Assembly: GCA_025997595.1 (NCBI GenBank)
Contig: BNUU01000035.1
Location: 1 to 18,807 of the forward strand
Direction: 5' to 3'
DNA: 18,807 bases
Source: Spirochaetia bacterium
GTDB taxonomy: Bacteria; Spirochaetota; Spirochaetia; Treponematales; Breznakiellaceae
Shown: piece after piece, positions 5,376-13,915 of the stretch
How the letters are laid out: every line of letters starts with the position of its first letter
Position numbering within the stretch: position 1 is the stretch's first letter
Position numbers and translations under genes: made by a program
The notes under the pieces: model-generated
Seen by the model: only the letters and a program-made list of their open reading frames with translations
Databases searched by the model: none
What the model was told of the DNA's origin: nothing

Positions 5376-6952
5376 ATGTTAAATTGAGCGAATCTTTGGA
5401 AACGGAGGTATGCCCGGTCGAACTGCGGGGCATCACCAAGATTTACCCCGGCAATCCCCGCAGGGCGAACGACCGGGTGAACTTAAGCCTGCGCCGGGGG
5501 GAGATTCTCTGTCTTGCGGGGGAGAACGGGGCGGGCAAAACCACCCTGATGAAAATCCTCTATGGCATCGAAACCCCCACGGGGGGTGAAATTTTTGTCC
5601 GGGGAAGGCCCGTAAAAATCGCTTCGCCCCTGGCTGCAAACCGGCTCGGGATCGGCATGGTATTTCAGCACTTCATGTTATTTCCGGAGCTTACGGTGGC
5701 CCAGAATGTGGTCATGGGCCTTGAGCCGGTAAAGTTTGGAATCTTCTACGATAAGGCAAGGGCGGAATCTGCGGTAAACGCCGTAATCAAGGCCCATCAT
5801 TTCTCAATAGAAGCGGACAAGCCTGTCCACAGTCTTACTGTGGGGCAGATGCAGCAGGTGGAGATTCTCAAGCTGCTCTACCGTAATGTGGATATCATCA
5901 TCCTTGATGAGCCCACAGCAGTCCTCATCGAACAGGAAATACTTTCATTCTTTAAAACCCTTAAAACCCTTGCCCTTGCGGGGAAATCAATTGTCCTTAT
6001 TACCCACAAGCTGCAGGAAATAAAACAGATCTCCGACCGGGTGGCGGTGATGCAGAAGGGCTGCCTGGTTGGTATCAGAAATACCGATGAGATTAACGAG
6101 TACGATATATCGCGGATGATGATCGGTTCGGATTTTACGGGTTCGGAATTCGTTGAATCTGCGAAGAATTTCAGGCCCAAAAATAATAAGGCTCTGGGAG
6201 AGCCGGTGCTGAGTTTTGAGCATGTAACGGTGAAACGCCGGGGCCAGAAACGGCTGTTATTGGACGATATTTCTTTCACCGTGAATGCCGGTGAGATCCT
6301 TGGTTTTGCCGGGGTCGGGGGAAACGGCCTTGGGGTGCTGGAGGCGGTGCTGGGGGGCTTTCTCCCCATCGCATCGGGGAAGATATACCACCGGGAAAAA
6401 GATATCTCCCGCTTTGACGCGTCCGCTCTCCGCCGCGAAGGGCTCGCCTATGTTCCCGCAGATCGGCTCCGGGTGGGAAGCGCCCCCGCCGCTACGGTGA
6501 ACGAAAACATAATCCTGAATCGGCGGGGTGAATTTTCTCCCGGGGGCTTTCTGGACTTTAAGGCCATCCGCAGTTTTTCTGCGGACCTTATCCGCCGCTA
6601 CGATATTGCCGGCGAGGGGGGGCAGAACGCAGTAACACTGTCGGGGGGCAATATTCAAAAGATGATCCTGGCCCGTGAAATCGATCAGTTTCGGGACTAC
6701 ATTGTTTTTTCCGAACCTACCTGGGGGCTGGATATTGCCGCAAGCGCTTATGTGTACGGCGAAATTGGGAAGCTCCGGGAAAAGGGCGCCGCAGTGCTTC
6801 TTGTCTCCACAAACCTGGATGAGATCCTTTCCATTGCGGATCGGATCATCGTTTTTTACCGGGGGACTATTGCCGCAGAATTTGATAACAGTAATACTAT
6901 TTCCAATATAAAAGAAGAAATCGGTGTCTTTATGATGGGACTTGCAAAGTGA
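5372..6952 (+). CDS. ABC transporter ATPase with two nucleotide-binding domains (BMP-type importer)
   Basis: 526 residues with two tandem ABC domains, as in the RbsA/MglA/YufO and RfuB-type ATPases. Domain 1: Walker A GENGAGKT (50-57), Q-loop MVFQHF (about 96-101), signature LTVGQMQQVEI (155-165), Walker B IIILDE (175-180). Domain 2 (from about residue 275) has a degenerate Walker A (AGVGGNGLGVL), the rule in this family, with LSGGNIQKM as signature and IVFSEPTWGLD as Walker B, so ATP hydrolysis rests mainly on site 1. The signature of domain 1 deviates from LSGGQ (LTVGQ), also normal for the group. The frame opens at TTG 5372, overlapping the stop of the binding-protein gene, but no ribosome site precedes it; TTG at 5384 or 5396 are alternatives. 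It energises the two permeases downstream. Confidence 0.92.
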   Translation: MNVKLSESLETEVCPVELRGITKIYPGNPRRANDRVNLSLRRGEILCLAGENGAGKTTLMKILYGIETPTGGEIFVRGRPVKIASPLAANRLGIGMVFQHFMLFPELTVAQNVVMGLEPVKFGIFYDKARAESAVNAVIKAHHFSIEADKPVHSLTVGQMQQVEILKLLYRNVDIIILDEPTAVLIEQEILSFFKTLKTLALAGKSIVLITHKLQEIKQISDRVAVMQKGCLVGIRNTDEINEYDISRMMIGSDFTGSEFVESAKNFRPKNNKALGEPVLSFEHVTVKRRGQKRLLLDDISFTVNAGEILGFAGVGGNGLGVLEAVLGGFLPIASGKIYHREKDISRFDASALRREGLAYVPADRLRVGSAPAATVNENIILNRRGEFSPGGFLDFKAIRSFSADLIRRYDIAGEGGQNAVTLSGGNIQKMILAREIDQFRDYIVFSEPTWGLDIAASAYVYGEIGKLREKGAAVLLVSTNLDEILSIADRIIVFYRGTIAAEFDNSNTISNIKEEIGVFMMGLAK

Positions 6953-8091
6953 AGGGCGAAAAAAACCGGCTCGGGGGATGGCGGAATGAACGGCCCTCAA
7001 TGGGGCTTGGGGGACCGGCGGTTCCCGCCGGAACAGGCAGGGCCGGGAGCTGGCAGGCGGAGGCCTTTCAGTCCGGACTTATGGCTTCCGGGGGCATGAT
7101 TTTGATCCTTGCCATCTCCCTCCTTTTGATGATCCTCCTTGCCCTGCTGCTGAGTAAAACTCCGGCCCGGACCCTGCGTTATTTTTTCCTCGGCCCCCTG
7201 CAGAATCGCTACTACTTTGGCAACATGCTGAACAGCGCCATCCCATTGGTTTTTGGCGGTCTCGGGGTGAGTATCGCCATGAAATCCAATAATTTTAACC
7301 TTGGCGGTGAAGGACAGATTTATTCCGGGGCCTTCGTCACCACCATTGCGGCCCTGGCCCTGGGGCGCCTGGGAATTGGGGGGGCATTCCTTGCGCTTAT
7401 GGCGGGAACGGTTTTTTCAGGCGCGGTGGCGGGACTTTCAGGGTTCTGCAAGGCGAAGTGGAACACCAGCGAACTTATCACCAGCTTCCTTGTTTCCAAT
7501 GCCCTGGTACTGGTGGTTAATTATTTTGTTACCGGGCCCTTCCTTGACGGGGCGACCAATCTCCAATCCACCGAAAAAATACCGGAAAATTTCCGCCTGT
7601 CCCAGATACTGCCTCCCTCAAATTTAAGCGCCGCCCTTTTTATTGCCATTGCCGCAGTAATACTGGCGCACCTTTTTCTTTCCCGGACCAGGGCCGGTTA
7701 CGAAATACGCATCGCAGGGGATAATGAACTTTTTGCCCGTTACGGCGGGATTAACACAAAGTGGATTACGGTACTGGCAATGTTTTTAAGCGGCGCATTC
7801 TACGGCATGGCCGGGGGGCTTGCGGTTTACGGGACCTACTACAGTACGGTAAAGGAATTTTCTTCCGGCATGGGCTGGAACGGCCTGGCGGTTGCCCTAA
7901 TCGCCCGGTTCAGCCCCATTGCGGTGATACCCGCCGCGATCTTCTTCGCCTGGATAGGTTCCGGGGCGCGGATCGCCATGCAGAATTCGGACGTCACCTT
8001 TGAGATCGCTTCCATTGTGCAGGGGACGGTATTTTTTCTGGTGACCAGCCAGGTGCTGCGTAATGTTTTTAAAAAACGGAGTGCCCTATGA
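6949..8091 (+). CDS. ABC transporter permease, subunit 1 (BPD_transp_2 type)
   Basis: 380 residues from the GTG at 6949, which overlaps the ATPase stop (GTGA), so translation is probably coupled; GGGA occurs about 8 nt upstream. The first 45 residues are polar and glycine-rich, then come about eight to ten hydrophobic segments starting with MILILAISLLLMILLALLLS. The conserved stretch SIAMKSNNFNLGGEGQI (about residues 105-121) is typical of permeases that work with BMP-type binding proteins (YufP/NupB, RfuC-like). Later starts, such as Met18 or Met45, are possible because the polar leader is unusual. It would form the inner-membrane channel together with the next gene product. Confidence 0.9.
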   Translation: MKGEKNRLGGWRNERPSMGLGGPAVPAGTGRAGSWQAEAFQSGLMASGGMILILAISLLLMILLALLLSKTPARTLRYFFLGPLQNRYYFGNMLNSAIPLVFGGLGVSIAMKSNNFNLGGEGQIYSGAFVTTIAALALGRLGIGGAFLALMAGTVFSGAVAGLSGFCKAKWNTSELITSFLVSNALVLVVNYFVTGPFLDGATNLQSTEKIPENFRLSQILPPSNLSAALFIAIAAVILAHLFLSRTRAGYEIRIAGDNELFARYGGINTKWITVLAMFLSGAFYGMAGGLAVYGTYYSTVKEFSSGMGWNGLAVALIARFSPIAVIPAAIFFAWIGSGARIAMQNSDVTFEIASIVQGTVFFLVTSQVLRNVFKKRSAL

Positions 8092-8966
8092 TTCTGCGCA
8101 GTGCGGTAAATATTATGACCCCATTACTGCTCGCCGCCATGGGTGGGCTTTTTACGGAACTTTCGGGGATGCTCAATATCGCACTGGAGGGACTGCTTTT
8201 AACCGGGGCCTTTGCGGCGATAGTGGCTGCCCATTTTACCGGGAGTCTTGCCATTGGCGTGGCGGCGGCGATCCTCTGTTCCATGGCGCTGGCCTGCCTC
8301 CTGGCGCTGGTTACCCTGAAACTGCGGTCCAATGGCTTCATTGCGGGGCTTGCGGCAAATCTTCTGGCCGCGGGGATCACAGTGATACTGTCTTTTCACT
8401 TATTCGGAACACGGGGTGTAGTAGTACTGAACGATGTGCCTGCTTTGGCGCTGATCAATATTCCGGCAATTGCAGGTATTCCGGTGATTGGGGATATCTT
8501 GTCGGGTCACACTGTTTATGTTTACGCCGCATGGCTTTTGCTGATCCTTGTCTGGGTAATTCTTTACATGACGCCTTTCGGTTTTCGCCTCCGTTCCTGC
8601 GACGGCCATTCGGAAGCCCTTATCTCCCTGGGCCTAAGACCCGACACCTACCGGTTTACTGCGTTTCTGGTTTCCGGTTTTTGCTGCGGTATCGGTGGTT
8701 CTTTTCTTACCCTGAACCTGGGGGCCTTTGTGCCGAATATTTCAGCGGGTAAGGGCTGGATAGCATTGGTGGTAATATTCATGGGGAACCGGAAGCCCGG
8801 GGGACTCCTTATTGCCGCGTTGATCTTTGGCCTTGCGGAGGCTTTTTCAAATTACGCCCAGGGGATATTCAATGTTCCTGCGGATTTTATCCTCGCCATT
8901 CCCAATGTGTTCACCCTGCTGGTGATGATCGGTGTGTCGGTGTATTCACGGAGAAAAGCTTCTTAA
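8088..8966 (+). CDS. ABC transporter permease, subunit 2 (BPD_transp_2 type)
   Basis: 292 residues, start ATG 8088 overlapping the previous stop by 4 nt (ATGA), indicating translational coupling. Predominantly hydrophobic with about eight membrane segments; the N-terminal LLLAAMGGLFTELSGMLNIALEGLLLTGAF is characteristic in pattern of the second permease in nucleoside and riboflavin-type BMP importers (YufQ/NupC, RfuD-like), with the GMLNIALEG segment the likely coupling and substrate-path element. It is the last gene of the five-gene operon. Its TAA stop at 8964-8966 shares bases with the stop codon of the converging CNNM/CorC gene. Length and segment count are normal, and no key region is missing. 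Confidence 0.92.
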   Translation: MILRSAVNIMTPLLLAAMGGLFTELSGMLNIALEGLLLTGAFAAIVAAHFTGSLAIGVAAAILCSMALACLLALVTLKLRSNGFIAGLAANLLAAGITVILSFHLFGTRGVVVLNDVPALALINIPAIAGIPVIGDILSGHTVYVYAAWLLLILVWVILYMTPFGFRLRSCDGHSEALISLGLRPDTYRFTAFLVSGFCCGIGGSFLTLNLGAFVPNISAGKGWIALVVIFMGNRKPGGLLIAALIFGLAEAFSNYAQGIFNVPADFILAIPNVFTLLVMIGVSVYSRRKAS

Positions 8967-8976
8967 AGAGAAGCTT
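8956..8976. terminator. Small hairpin over the shared convergent stop codons
   Basis: AAGCTTCT (8956-8963) pairs with AGAAGCTT (8969-8976) around TAAAG. It covers the overlapping stops of the transporter operon and the CNNM/CorC gene. Neither side has a T-run, so it is at best a weak bidirectional transcript end. Confidence 0.3.
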
Positions 8977-10315
8977 CATTCCCGTCATCTTCCGCAGGGT
9001 TTTCACTTAAACACACCAATGCTTTCTCCAGCCGGTGTTCGCGGATTTCAAGAATTTTTATTTTAAGACCATGGCCTTCGATCTCGGCGGTCTGTCCGTC
9101 TGCGGGTATATGCCCCAGAAGGCTGAACACAAAACCTGCGAAGGTATCGTATTGATCCACCGGCAGGCTGAGCCCCGTTTCCTGTGCCACCTTGTCCAGT
9201 GAAGCCGCTCCGTTCATCCGCCATTCACCGCTTCCGGTACTTTCGATCAGGGGCTTGTCAGGAGGGGCGGTGTTGTCATCATCAAGATCCCCAACCAGTT
9301 CTTCCAGCAGATCGTTCATGGTAACAATGCCGTTCATGCTGCCGTATTCATCCAGAACCACCGCGAAGTGGTTGCGGTTTCTTTTCATGTTTTTGAAAAG
9401 CATATCCGCCTTTACGGTGATGGGAACAAACTGTGCGGGCCGCACCGCACGGGCCAGCACTGTTTTGCGATCCCGGGATTTAAGTCTGAGGTAGCTGTCG
9501 GATCTGAGCACCCCGGCAATATCGTCGGGATTTTTGTTGCAGACCGGATAAAAACTGTGGCGGTTTTCGATGATCGTTTTTTCCCATTCAGCCTCACTGT
9601 CATCAAGGTTGAGCAGGGTAACATAGCGGCGGTGGGTCATAATTTCGCCGACGCTGCGGTCGTCAAATTCAAACACATTGTGGATGATTTCTTTTTCACT
9701 TAAGTTGATGGTTCCCCTGGCGCTGCCCATATCTATCATCATGCGTATCTCTTCTTCGGTTATTTCTGCGGCCTCCGTGTTGGGATCGATCCGCAGTATC
9801 ATTAATATCCCGTTGGTAGATTTGGTAAGGAGCCACACCACCGGCGCAAAAATTTTTGATATAAAAACAATCAGCGCCGACATGGCAAAGGCGAGGGATT
9901 CCGCCTTCTTCATGGCGATCCGTTTGGGGACCAGCTCTCCAAGCACCAGTGTGAAAAAGGAGAGGATGATCGTGATGATCACCACCGATAGTACGCTGAT
10001 GGTGGCGGCGGGAATCTTTACTCCCGTTGAGATGAGATGGCGGGTGAGTTTTTCTGCAAAGTTATCCGCCGCAAAGGCGCTGCCCAAAAAACCTGCCAGG
10101 GTGATACCTACCTGTATGGTGGCAAGAAATTTTGCCGGCTGTTTGGTAAGGGCTAAAAGCCGTTTCGCTTTTTTGTTTCCCGCGGCGGCGATTTTTTCAA
10201 GTTTATTATCGTTTATTGACAGGAGTGCAATTTCGGCGCAGGCAAAAACCGCATTCACCATGATCAATATAAATTGTAAAAGTAACTGCCATAAAAGGGG
10301 ATCTCCGTTAGACAT
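8963..10315 (-). CDS. CNNM/CorC-HlyC family membrane protein (DUF21 + CBS pair + CorC_HlyC domain)
   Basis: 450 residues. The N-terminal DUF21 membrane domain (about 1-175) has four hydrophobic stretches and the conserved GELVPKR (126-132). A CBS pair occupies about 205-345, including HFAVVLDEYGSMNGIVT, and the C-terminal CorC_HlyC domain (about 355-435) contains DQYDTFAGFVFSLLGHIP. Family members (CNNM, CorB/MpfA) are linked to Mg2+ export or homeostasis; older annotations call them hemolysins, usually without evidence. The ATG at 10315 overlaps the purD stop by 1 nt (TAATG), with AGGGA 7 nt upstream, so it is the last cistron of the purine operon. Many IMP-pathway enzymes use Mg-ATP, but a functional link is inference. 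Confidence 0.9.
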   Translation of the reverse strand: MSNGDPLLWQLLLQFILIMVNAVFACAEIALLSINDNKLEKIAAAGNKKAKRLLALTKQPAKFLATIQVGITLAGFLGSAFAADNFAEKLTRHLISTGVKIPAATISVLSVVIITIILSFFTLVLGELVPKRIAMKKAESLAFAMSALIVFISKIFAPVVWLLTKSTNGILMILRIDPNTEAAEITEEEIRMMIDMGSARGTINLSEKEIIHNVFEFDDRSVGEIMTHRRYVTLLNLDDSEAEWEKTIIENRHSFYPVCNKNPDDIAGVLRSDSYLRLKSRDRKTVLARAVRPAQFVPITVKADMLFKNMKRNRNHFAVVLDEYGSMNGIVTMNDLLEELVGDLDDDNTAPPDKPLIESTGSGEWRMNGAASLDKVAQETGLSLPVDQYDTFAGFVFSLLGHIPADGQTAEIEGHGLKIKILEIREHRLEKALVCLSENPAEDDGNEASL

Positions 10316-11613
10316 TATTTTTCCCTGCCTATGTCTTTCCGGTAAGCCATGCCGTCAAAGCTTATGAAGCCCATGGCCTCATAAGCCCTGGCCCAGGCTT
10401 CGTCCGCATTGCCGCCCCATGCGGAAACTGCGAGAACCCTGCCGCCGGAAGTACGGAGCCTCGCGTCGTCTGCTCCCCGCTGCGCCCCGGCGACAAAAAG
10501 CTGCGCCCCGGTTTTCACAAAATCCTTTTCATTGACAGTAATAGTGTCGTCTTTACGGCAGCCACCGGGGTAGCCATCGGCAACCGCCACCGGCGCACAG
10601 ACCGCGCCGTTTCTCCACTTGAGGGGAAATGAGTCAAGACTGTGGTCCAGAATGGAAAAACAGAGCTCGCCAAAATCAGAATCCAGTAACGGAAGCACCG
10701 CCTGTGTTTCAGGATCGCCGAGGCGCACATTGTATTCCAGCAGGGAACAGCGGTTCTGATGCACCATGAGGCCGAAAAAGATAAAGCCCCGGTAGTCCAT
10801 GTTTTCCGCTTCTATCCCCCGCAAAGTGGGTTCCAGAATCGAGGTGACAAAATCCTGTTGAGTCTCCGGTGTAAAATCCGGTACCGGCGCGATGGAGCCC
10901 ATGCCCCCGGTGTTCGGCCCCCTGCCGCCTTCAAAGCGGCGCTTGTGATCCCGTGCGGAAACAAAGGGCCTGATGCTTCCCTTTTTGCCGGGGCTGACAC
11001 TCACCGCCGCCAGTACCGAGACTTCCTTTCCCACAAGAAAATCTTCCAGTACCACCGATGCGCCGGCGTTTCCCAGGGATCTATTTTTCATAAAAGCGGC
11101 GAGAGCCGTTTCCGCCTCCGCAAAATTTTCTGCGATCACCACACCCTTGCCCGCCGCAAGGCCGTCGGCCTTAATCACCAGCGGAGCTGCGCCGCCGTCA
11201 AAATGTTTTTGCGCATAGGCCGATGCTTCGGCGGGATCACTAAAATCCCTGCTTTCAGCCGCGCGGACGCTGTATTTTTTCATAAAGGCCTTCGAGTAGA
11301 CCTTGCTCGCCTCAAGCCGGGCGGCTTTTTTGTCGGGGCCTATGATCGCAAGCCCCGCCGCCCGAAAGCGATCAACGATCCCCGCCGCTAACGGGTCCTC
11401 AGGGCCGACAACCGTAAGGTCGATTTTTTCCCGCTGCACAAATTGTATCAGCGCATTCTGTCCATCCCCGGTGGGAACGTTCTCACATTTTTGTTCTGCG
11501 GCGGTTCCCCCGTTTCCCGGAGCAACATAGATCTTTTCAACCTTTTCCGACCGGGCCAGCTTCCACGCAATGGCGTGTTCCCGTCCGCCTGAACCGATAA
11601 CTAAAATTTTCAC
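10315..11613 (-). CDS. purD: Phosphoribosylamine-glycine ligase PurD (GAR synthetase)
   Basis: 432 residues, the normal length. PurD joins phosphoribosylamine and glycine using ATP to give GAR, the second step of de novo purine synthesis. The ATP-grasp fold is recognisable: GSGGREHA (7-14), the ATP-binding stretch VIKADGLAAGKGV (146-158), the family signature RDHKRRFEGGRGPNTGGMG (221-239), and GDPETQ (299-304), which contributes Mg2+ ligands. Start is GTG at 11613, supported by AGGAAGG 7 nt upstream. It follows purH after 26 nt and its stop overlaps the next gene by 1 nt. All core residues are present. It is the last purine gene of the operon. Confidence 0.97.
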   Translation of the reverse strand: MKILVIGSGGREHAIAWKLARSEKVEKIYVAPGNGGTAAEQKCENVPTGDGQNALIQFVQREKIDLTVVGPEDPLAAGIVDRFRAAGLAIIGPDKKAARLEASKVYSKAFMKKYSVRAAESRDFSDPAEASAYAQKHFDGGAAPLVIKADGLAAGKGVVIAENFAEAETALAAFMKNRSLGNAGASVVLEDFLVGKEVSVLAAVSVSPGKKGSIRPFVSARDHKRRFEGGRGPNTGGMGSIAPVPDFTPETQQDFVTSILEPTLRGIEAENMDYRGFIFFGLMVHQNRCSLLEYNVRLGDPETQAVLPLLDSDFGELCFSILDHSLDSFPLKWRNGAVCAPVAVADGYPGGCRKDDTITVNEKDFVKTGAQLFVAGAQRGADDARLRTSGGRVLAVSAWGGNADEAWARAYEAMGFISFDGMAYRKDIGREK

Positions 11614-11639
11614 GATCCATCCTTCCTGTAGTAATACTG

Positions 11640-13286
11640 CTAATGTTTGAAGTGCCGGGCGCCGGTAAAGACCATGGCGATACCGTACTTGTCACAGGCC
11701 TCTATCGAAAGCCTGTCGTTCACCGAACCGCCGGGCTGGATAATGGCCTTGATCCCCGCCGCCGCCGCCGTTTCCACCACATCGGCAAAGGGGAAGAAGG
11801 CGTCGGAGGCGAGTACCCGCGGCGGCCTCTGGTCGGCGAATTTGCCGCCGGCCACCGCTTTTTTGCTCCGTTCAAGGGACTGCTCGGTGGGCCAGATACG
11901 GTTCACCTGACCGCCGCCGATCCCCGCCGCGGCCTCATCCTTTACGATGAGGATGGCGTTTGATTTAACAAAGGTTACCGCCCGCATACCAAAGATCATA
12001 TCATTGATATCACCCGCTTCGGGCTGCGTCCTGGTGACCGCTTCCCATTTTTCAAAAAGTTTCCGGTCCCCCTGCTGAACCAGAAGCCCGCCGTCAACGG
12101 CGATGTATTCGTGGGCTTCACGGGGGGGCCTGCGGGCTTTCATGATACGGAGGTTCTTTTTTTTCTTGAGGATTTCAAGGGCCTCATCGTCAAAATCCGG
12201 GGCGACAACGATTTCCAGAAACAGCTCCCCCAGCCGCGTTGCAACCGCCGCATCCAGTTTTACATTGGCCGCCACGATGCCGCCGAATATGGATACCGGA
12301 TCGCAGGCAAAGGTTTTTTCGTAGGCTTCGACGAGGGTGTCCCCCAGGGCGATACCGCAGGGGGTGTTGTGCTTGACCGCCACACAGCAGATCTGTTTTT
12401 TTCCGGCAGCATTACTAATCCCCAGGGCCTTAATATCATCCGCCCCGATGGGGGCCGCAATCCATTCCCCTTGCGCAGTCCCATCGACTTTAAGGCCGAA
12501 GGCGCAGGCCGCCTTCCATGCCAAATCCAGGTCGCGGATATTGTTGTACCCCAGTTCCTTTCCGTGGAGCTGTTCCATATTTCCCAGCGCCCCCGGTTTA
12601 TCGGTGTTAACATAAAGCGCTGCGGACTGGTGCCCGTTTTCACCGTAACGCAGGGTTTGTGCTTTTTTCAGGGAGAGGGGCCAGTACTCGGGATATTCTT
12701 CATTAAGCAAATAACGGGCAATCGCCGCGTCGTAGGCGGAGGTAAGATCGAAGACCTTACCGGCGAGCCGTTTTCTGAATTCCACAGAAACACTGTTCGT
12801 CTTAAGCCCTGCGATGGTTTCAGCGTAGTCGGCGGGGTCGGTGAGGACGATTACGTCCCGGTAATTCTTTGCGGCGGAACGGAGCATGGTAGGACCGCCG
12901 ATATCGATGAACTCCACGGTTTCTTCAAGGGAAAGTCCCGCCCGGACCTTCTCAAAAAAAGGATAGAGGTTGACGCACACTAAATCTATCGTAGAAAGAT
13001 TTAGTTTTTCCAAAGTCTCCATGTGGGAGGGTACATCCCGCCGCGCCAGGATTCCCGCGTGTACCGCCGGGTGCAGGGTTTTGACCCGGCCATCAAGGCA
13101 TTCGGGGAAGCCGGTGACCTCAGTTACATCGGTGACAGGAATACTGCCGCCCCCATGGTTCGCCGCCTGCAAATATTGCGAAGTTCCTCCGGTGGAAAGA
13201 ATTTCCCAGCCCGCTCCCGAAAGAAAGGAAGCCAATTCCAGAATGCCCTCTTTGTTAAATACACTGATGAGCGCCCGTTTTTTCAT
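11640..13286 (-). CDS. purH: Bifunctional AICAR transformylase/IMP cyclohydrolase PurH
   Basis: 548 residues, slightly longer than the usual 510-530. It carries out the last two steps to IMP: formyl transfer from 10-formyl-THF to AICAR, then ring closure. The IMP cyclohydrolase domain (about 1-200) shows STGGTSQYL (31-39) and [12 protein letters not shown] (69-80). The transformylase domain shows LRYGENGHQ (212-220), VKHNTPCG (304-311) with its catalytic Lys-His pair, and the C-terminal [10 protein letters not shown] and [11 protein letters not shown]. About 30-35 extra residues lie between the helix after [11 protein letters not shown] and the VKH motif (about 266-300), which explains the extra length. 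Start ATG 13286 has AAGGGG 5 nt upstream and overlaps the purN stop by 4 nt (ATGA). Confidence 0.97.
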   Translation of the reverse strand: MKKRALISVFNKEGILELASFLSGAGWEILSTGGTSQYLQAANHGGGSIPVTDVTEVTGFPECLDGRVKTLHPAVHAGILARRDVPSHMETLEKLNLSTIDLVCVNLYPFFEKVRAGLSLEETVEFIDIGGPTMLRSAAKNYRDVIVLTDPADYAETIAGLKTNSVSVEFRKRLAGKVFDLTSAYDAAIARYLLNEEYPEYWPLSLKKAQTLRYGENGHQSAALYVNTDKPGALGNMEQLHGKELGYNNIRDLDLAWKAACAFGLKVDGTAQGEWIAAPIGADDIKALGISNAAGKKQICCVAVKHNTPCGIALGDTLVEAYEKTFACDPVSIFGGIVAANVKLDAAVATRLGELFLEIVVAPDFDDEALEILKKKKNLRIMKARRPPREAHEYIAVDGGLLVQQGDRKLFEKWEAVTRTQPEAGDINDMIFGMRAVTFVKSNAILIVKDEAAAGIGGGQVNRIWPTEQSLERSKKAVAGGKFADQRPPRVLASDAFFPFADVVETAAAAGIKAIIQPGGSVNDRLSIEACDKYGIAMVFTGARHFKH

Positions 13287-13915
13287 GGTGTCCCCTTTTT
13301 TATCATCATCATCGCTGCGTCCACAATGGCGATATGTTCTTCCCGGTGTATCCGCTCCGCCAATGTATCCGGCGTGTCGGCTGCCAATACCGGAACCTTC
13401 CGCTGAATCAGAATGGGCCCCGTATCGGTTCCCGCGTCTACGATGTGTACGGTGCAGCCCGATTCTTTTTCACCCGCCGCCAGCGCCGCCTGATGCACCC
13501 GTTCGCCGTACATTCCCCGCCCGCCGAATTTGGGCAGCAGGCTGGGGTGAATGTTTATCATCCTTCCCGCGTATGCTTCGATGAGTTCACCGGTGAGGAT
13601 CGAAAGAAACCCCGCATAGATGATGAGGCCCATATTCCGTTCCCGGCAAATGCGCAGGATGCGATCCGATAATTCCTGCCGCCGTTCCGGTTTGGGAAGG
13701 GTTTTATCAGTGACTTCGGTGATGGCGGGAATCCCCGCAAGCCTCGCCCGTTCCAGCGCGTACACACCGGCATGGTCGGAAATAACCGCAGCAATTTTGC
13801 CGGGATTAAGGCGTCCGGCTTTCTCCGCATCGATCAGGGCCTGCAAATTGGTGCCGTTCCCCGAGACAAGGACTAATATGTTCACAGGAATACTATTCAA
13901 AACGTACTTCCGCAT
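13283..13915 (-). CDS. purN: Phosphoribosylglycinamide formyltransferase PurN
   Basis: 210 residues with the start placed at ATG 13915, preceded by GAAGGG 5 nt upstream and overlapping the end of purM by 23 nt. GTG 13885, 7 nt after the purM stop, would give VNILVLVSGNGTN as N-terminus, closer to most PurN proteins but without a ribosome site. PurN transfers a formyl group from 10-formyl-THF to GAR. Motifs: SGNGTNLQALI (18-28); the catalytic Asn121 and His123 in NIHPSLLP; Asp164 in AGTDTGPIL. The loop FGGRGMYGERVH is a few residues longer than in E. coli. The stop overlaps purH by 4 nt. Confidence 0.93.
   Translation of the reverse strand: MRKYVLNSIPVNILVLVSGNGTNLQALIDAEKAGRLNPGKIAAVISDHAGVYALERARLAGIPAITEVTDKTLPKPERRQELSDRILRICRERNMGLIIYAGFLSILTGELIEAYAGRMINIHPSLLPKFGGRGMYGERVHQAALAAGEKESGCTVHIVDAGTDTGPILIQRKVPVLAADTPDTLAERIHREEHIAIVDAAMMMIKKGTP

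Noticed and set aside
8063..8752. 229-codon + frame overlapping the two permeases
   Set aside because: Out of frame with both; soluble, cysteine-rich nonsense-like product, while the 8088 frame is a clear membrane protein.
12111..12983. 290-codon open frame on the + strand inside purH
   Set aside because: Shadow of purH in a GC-rich region; low-complexity protein without any family pattern, opposed to a fully conserved enzyme.
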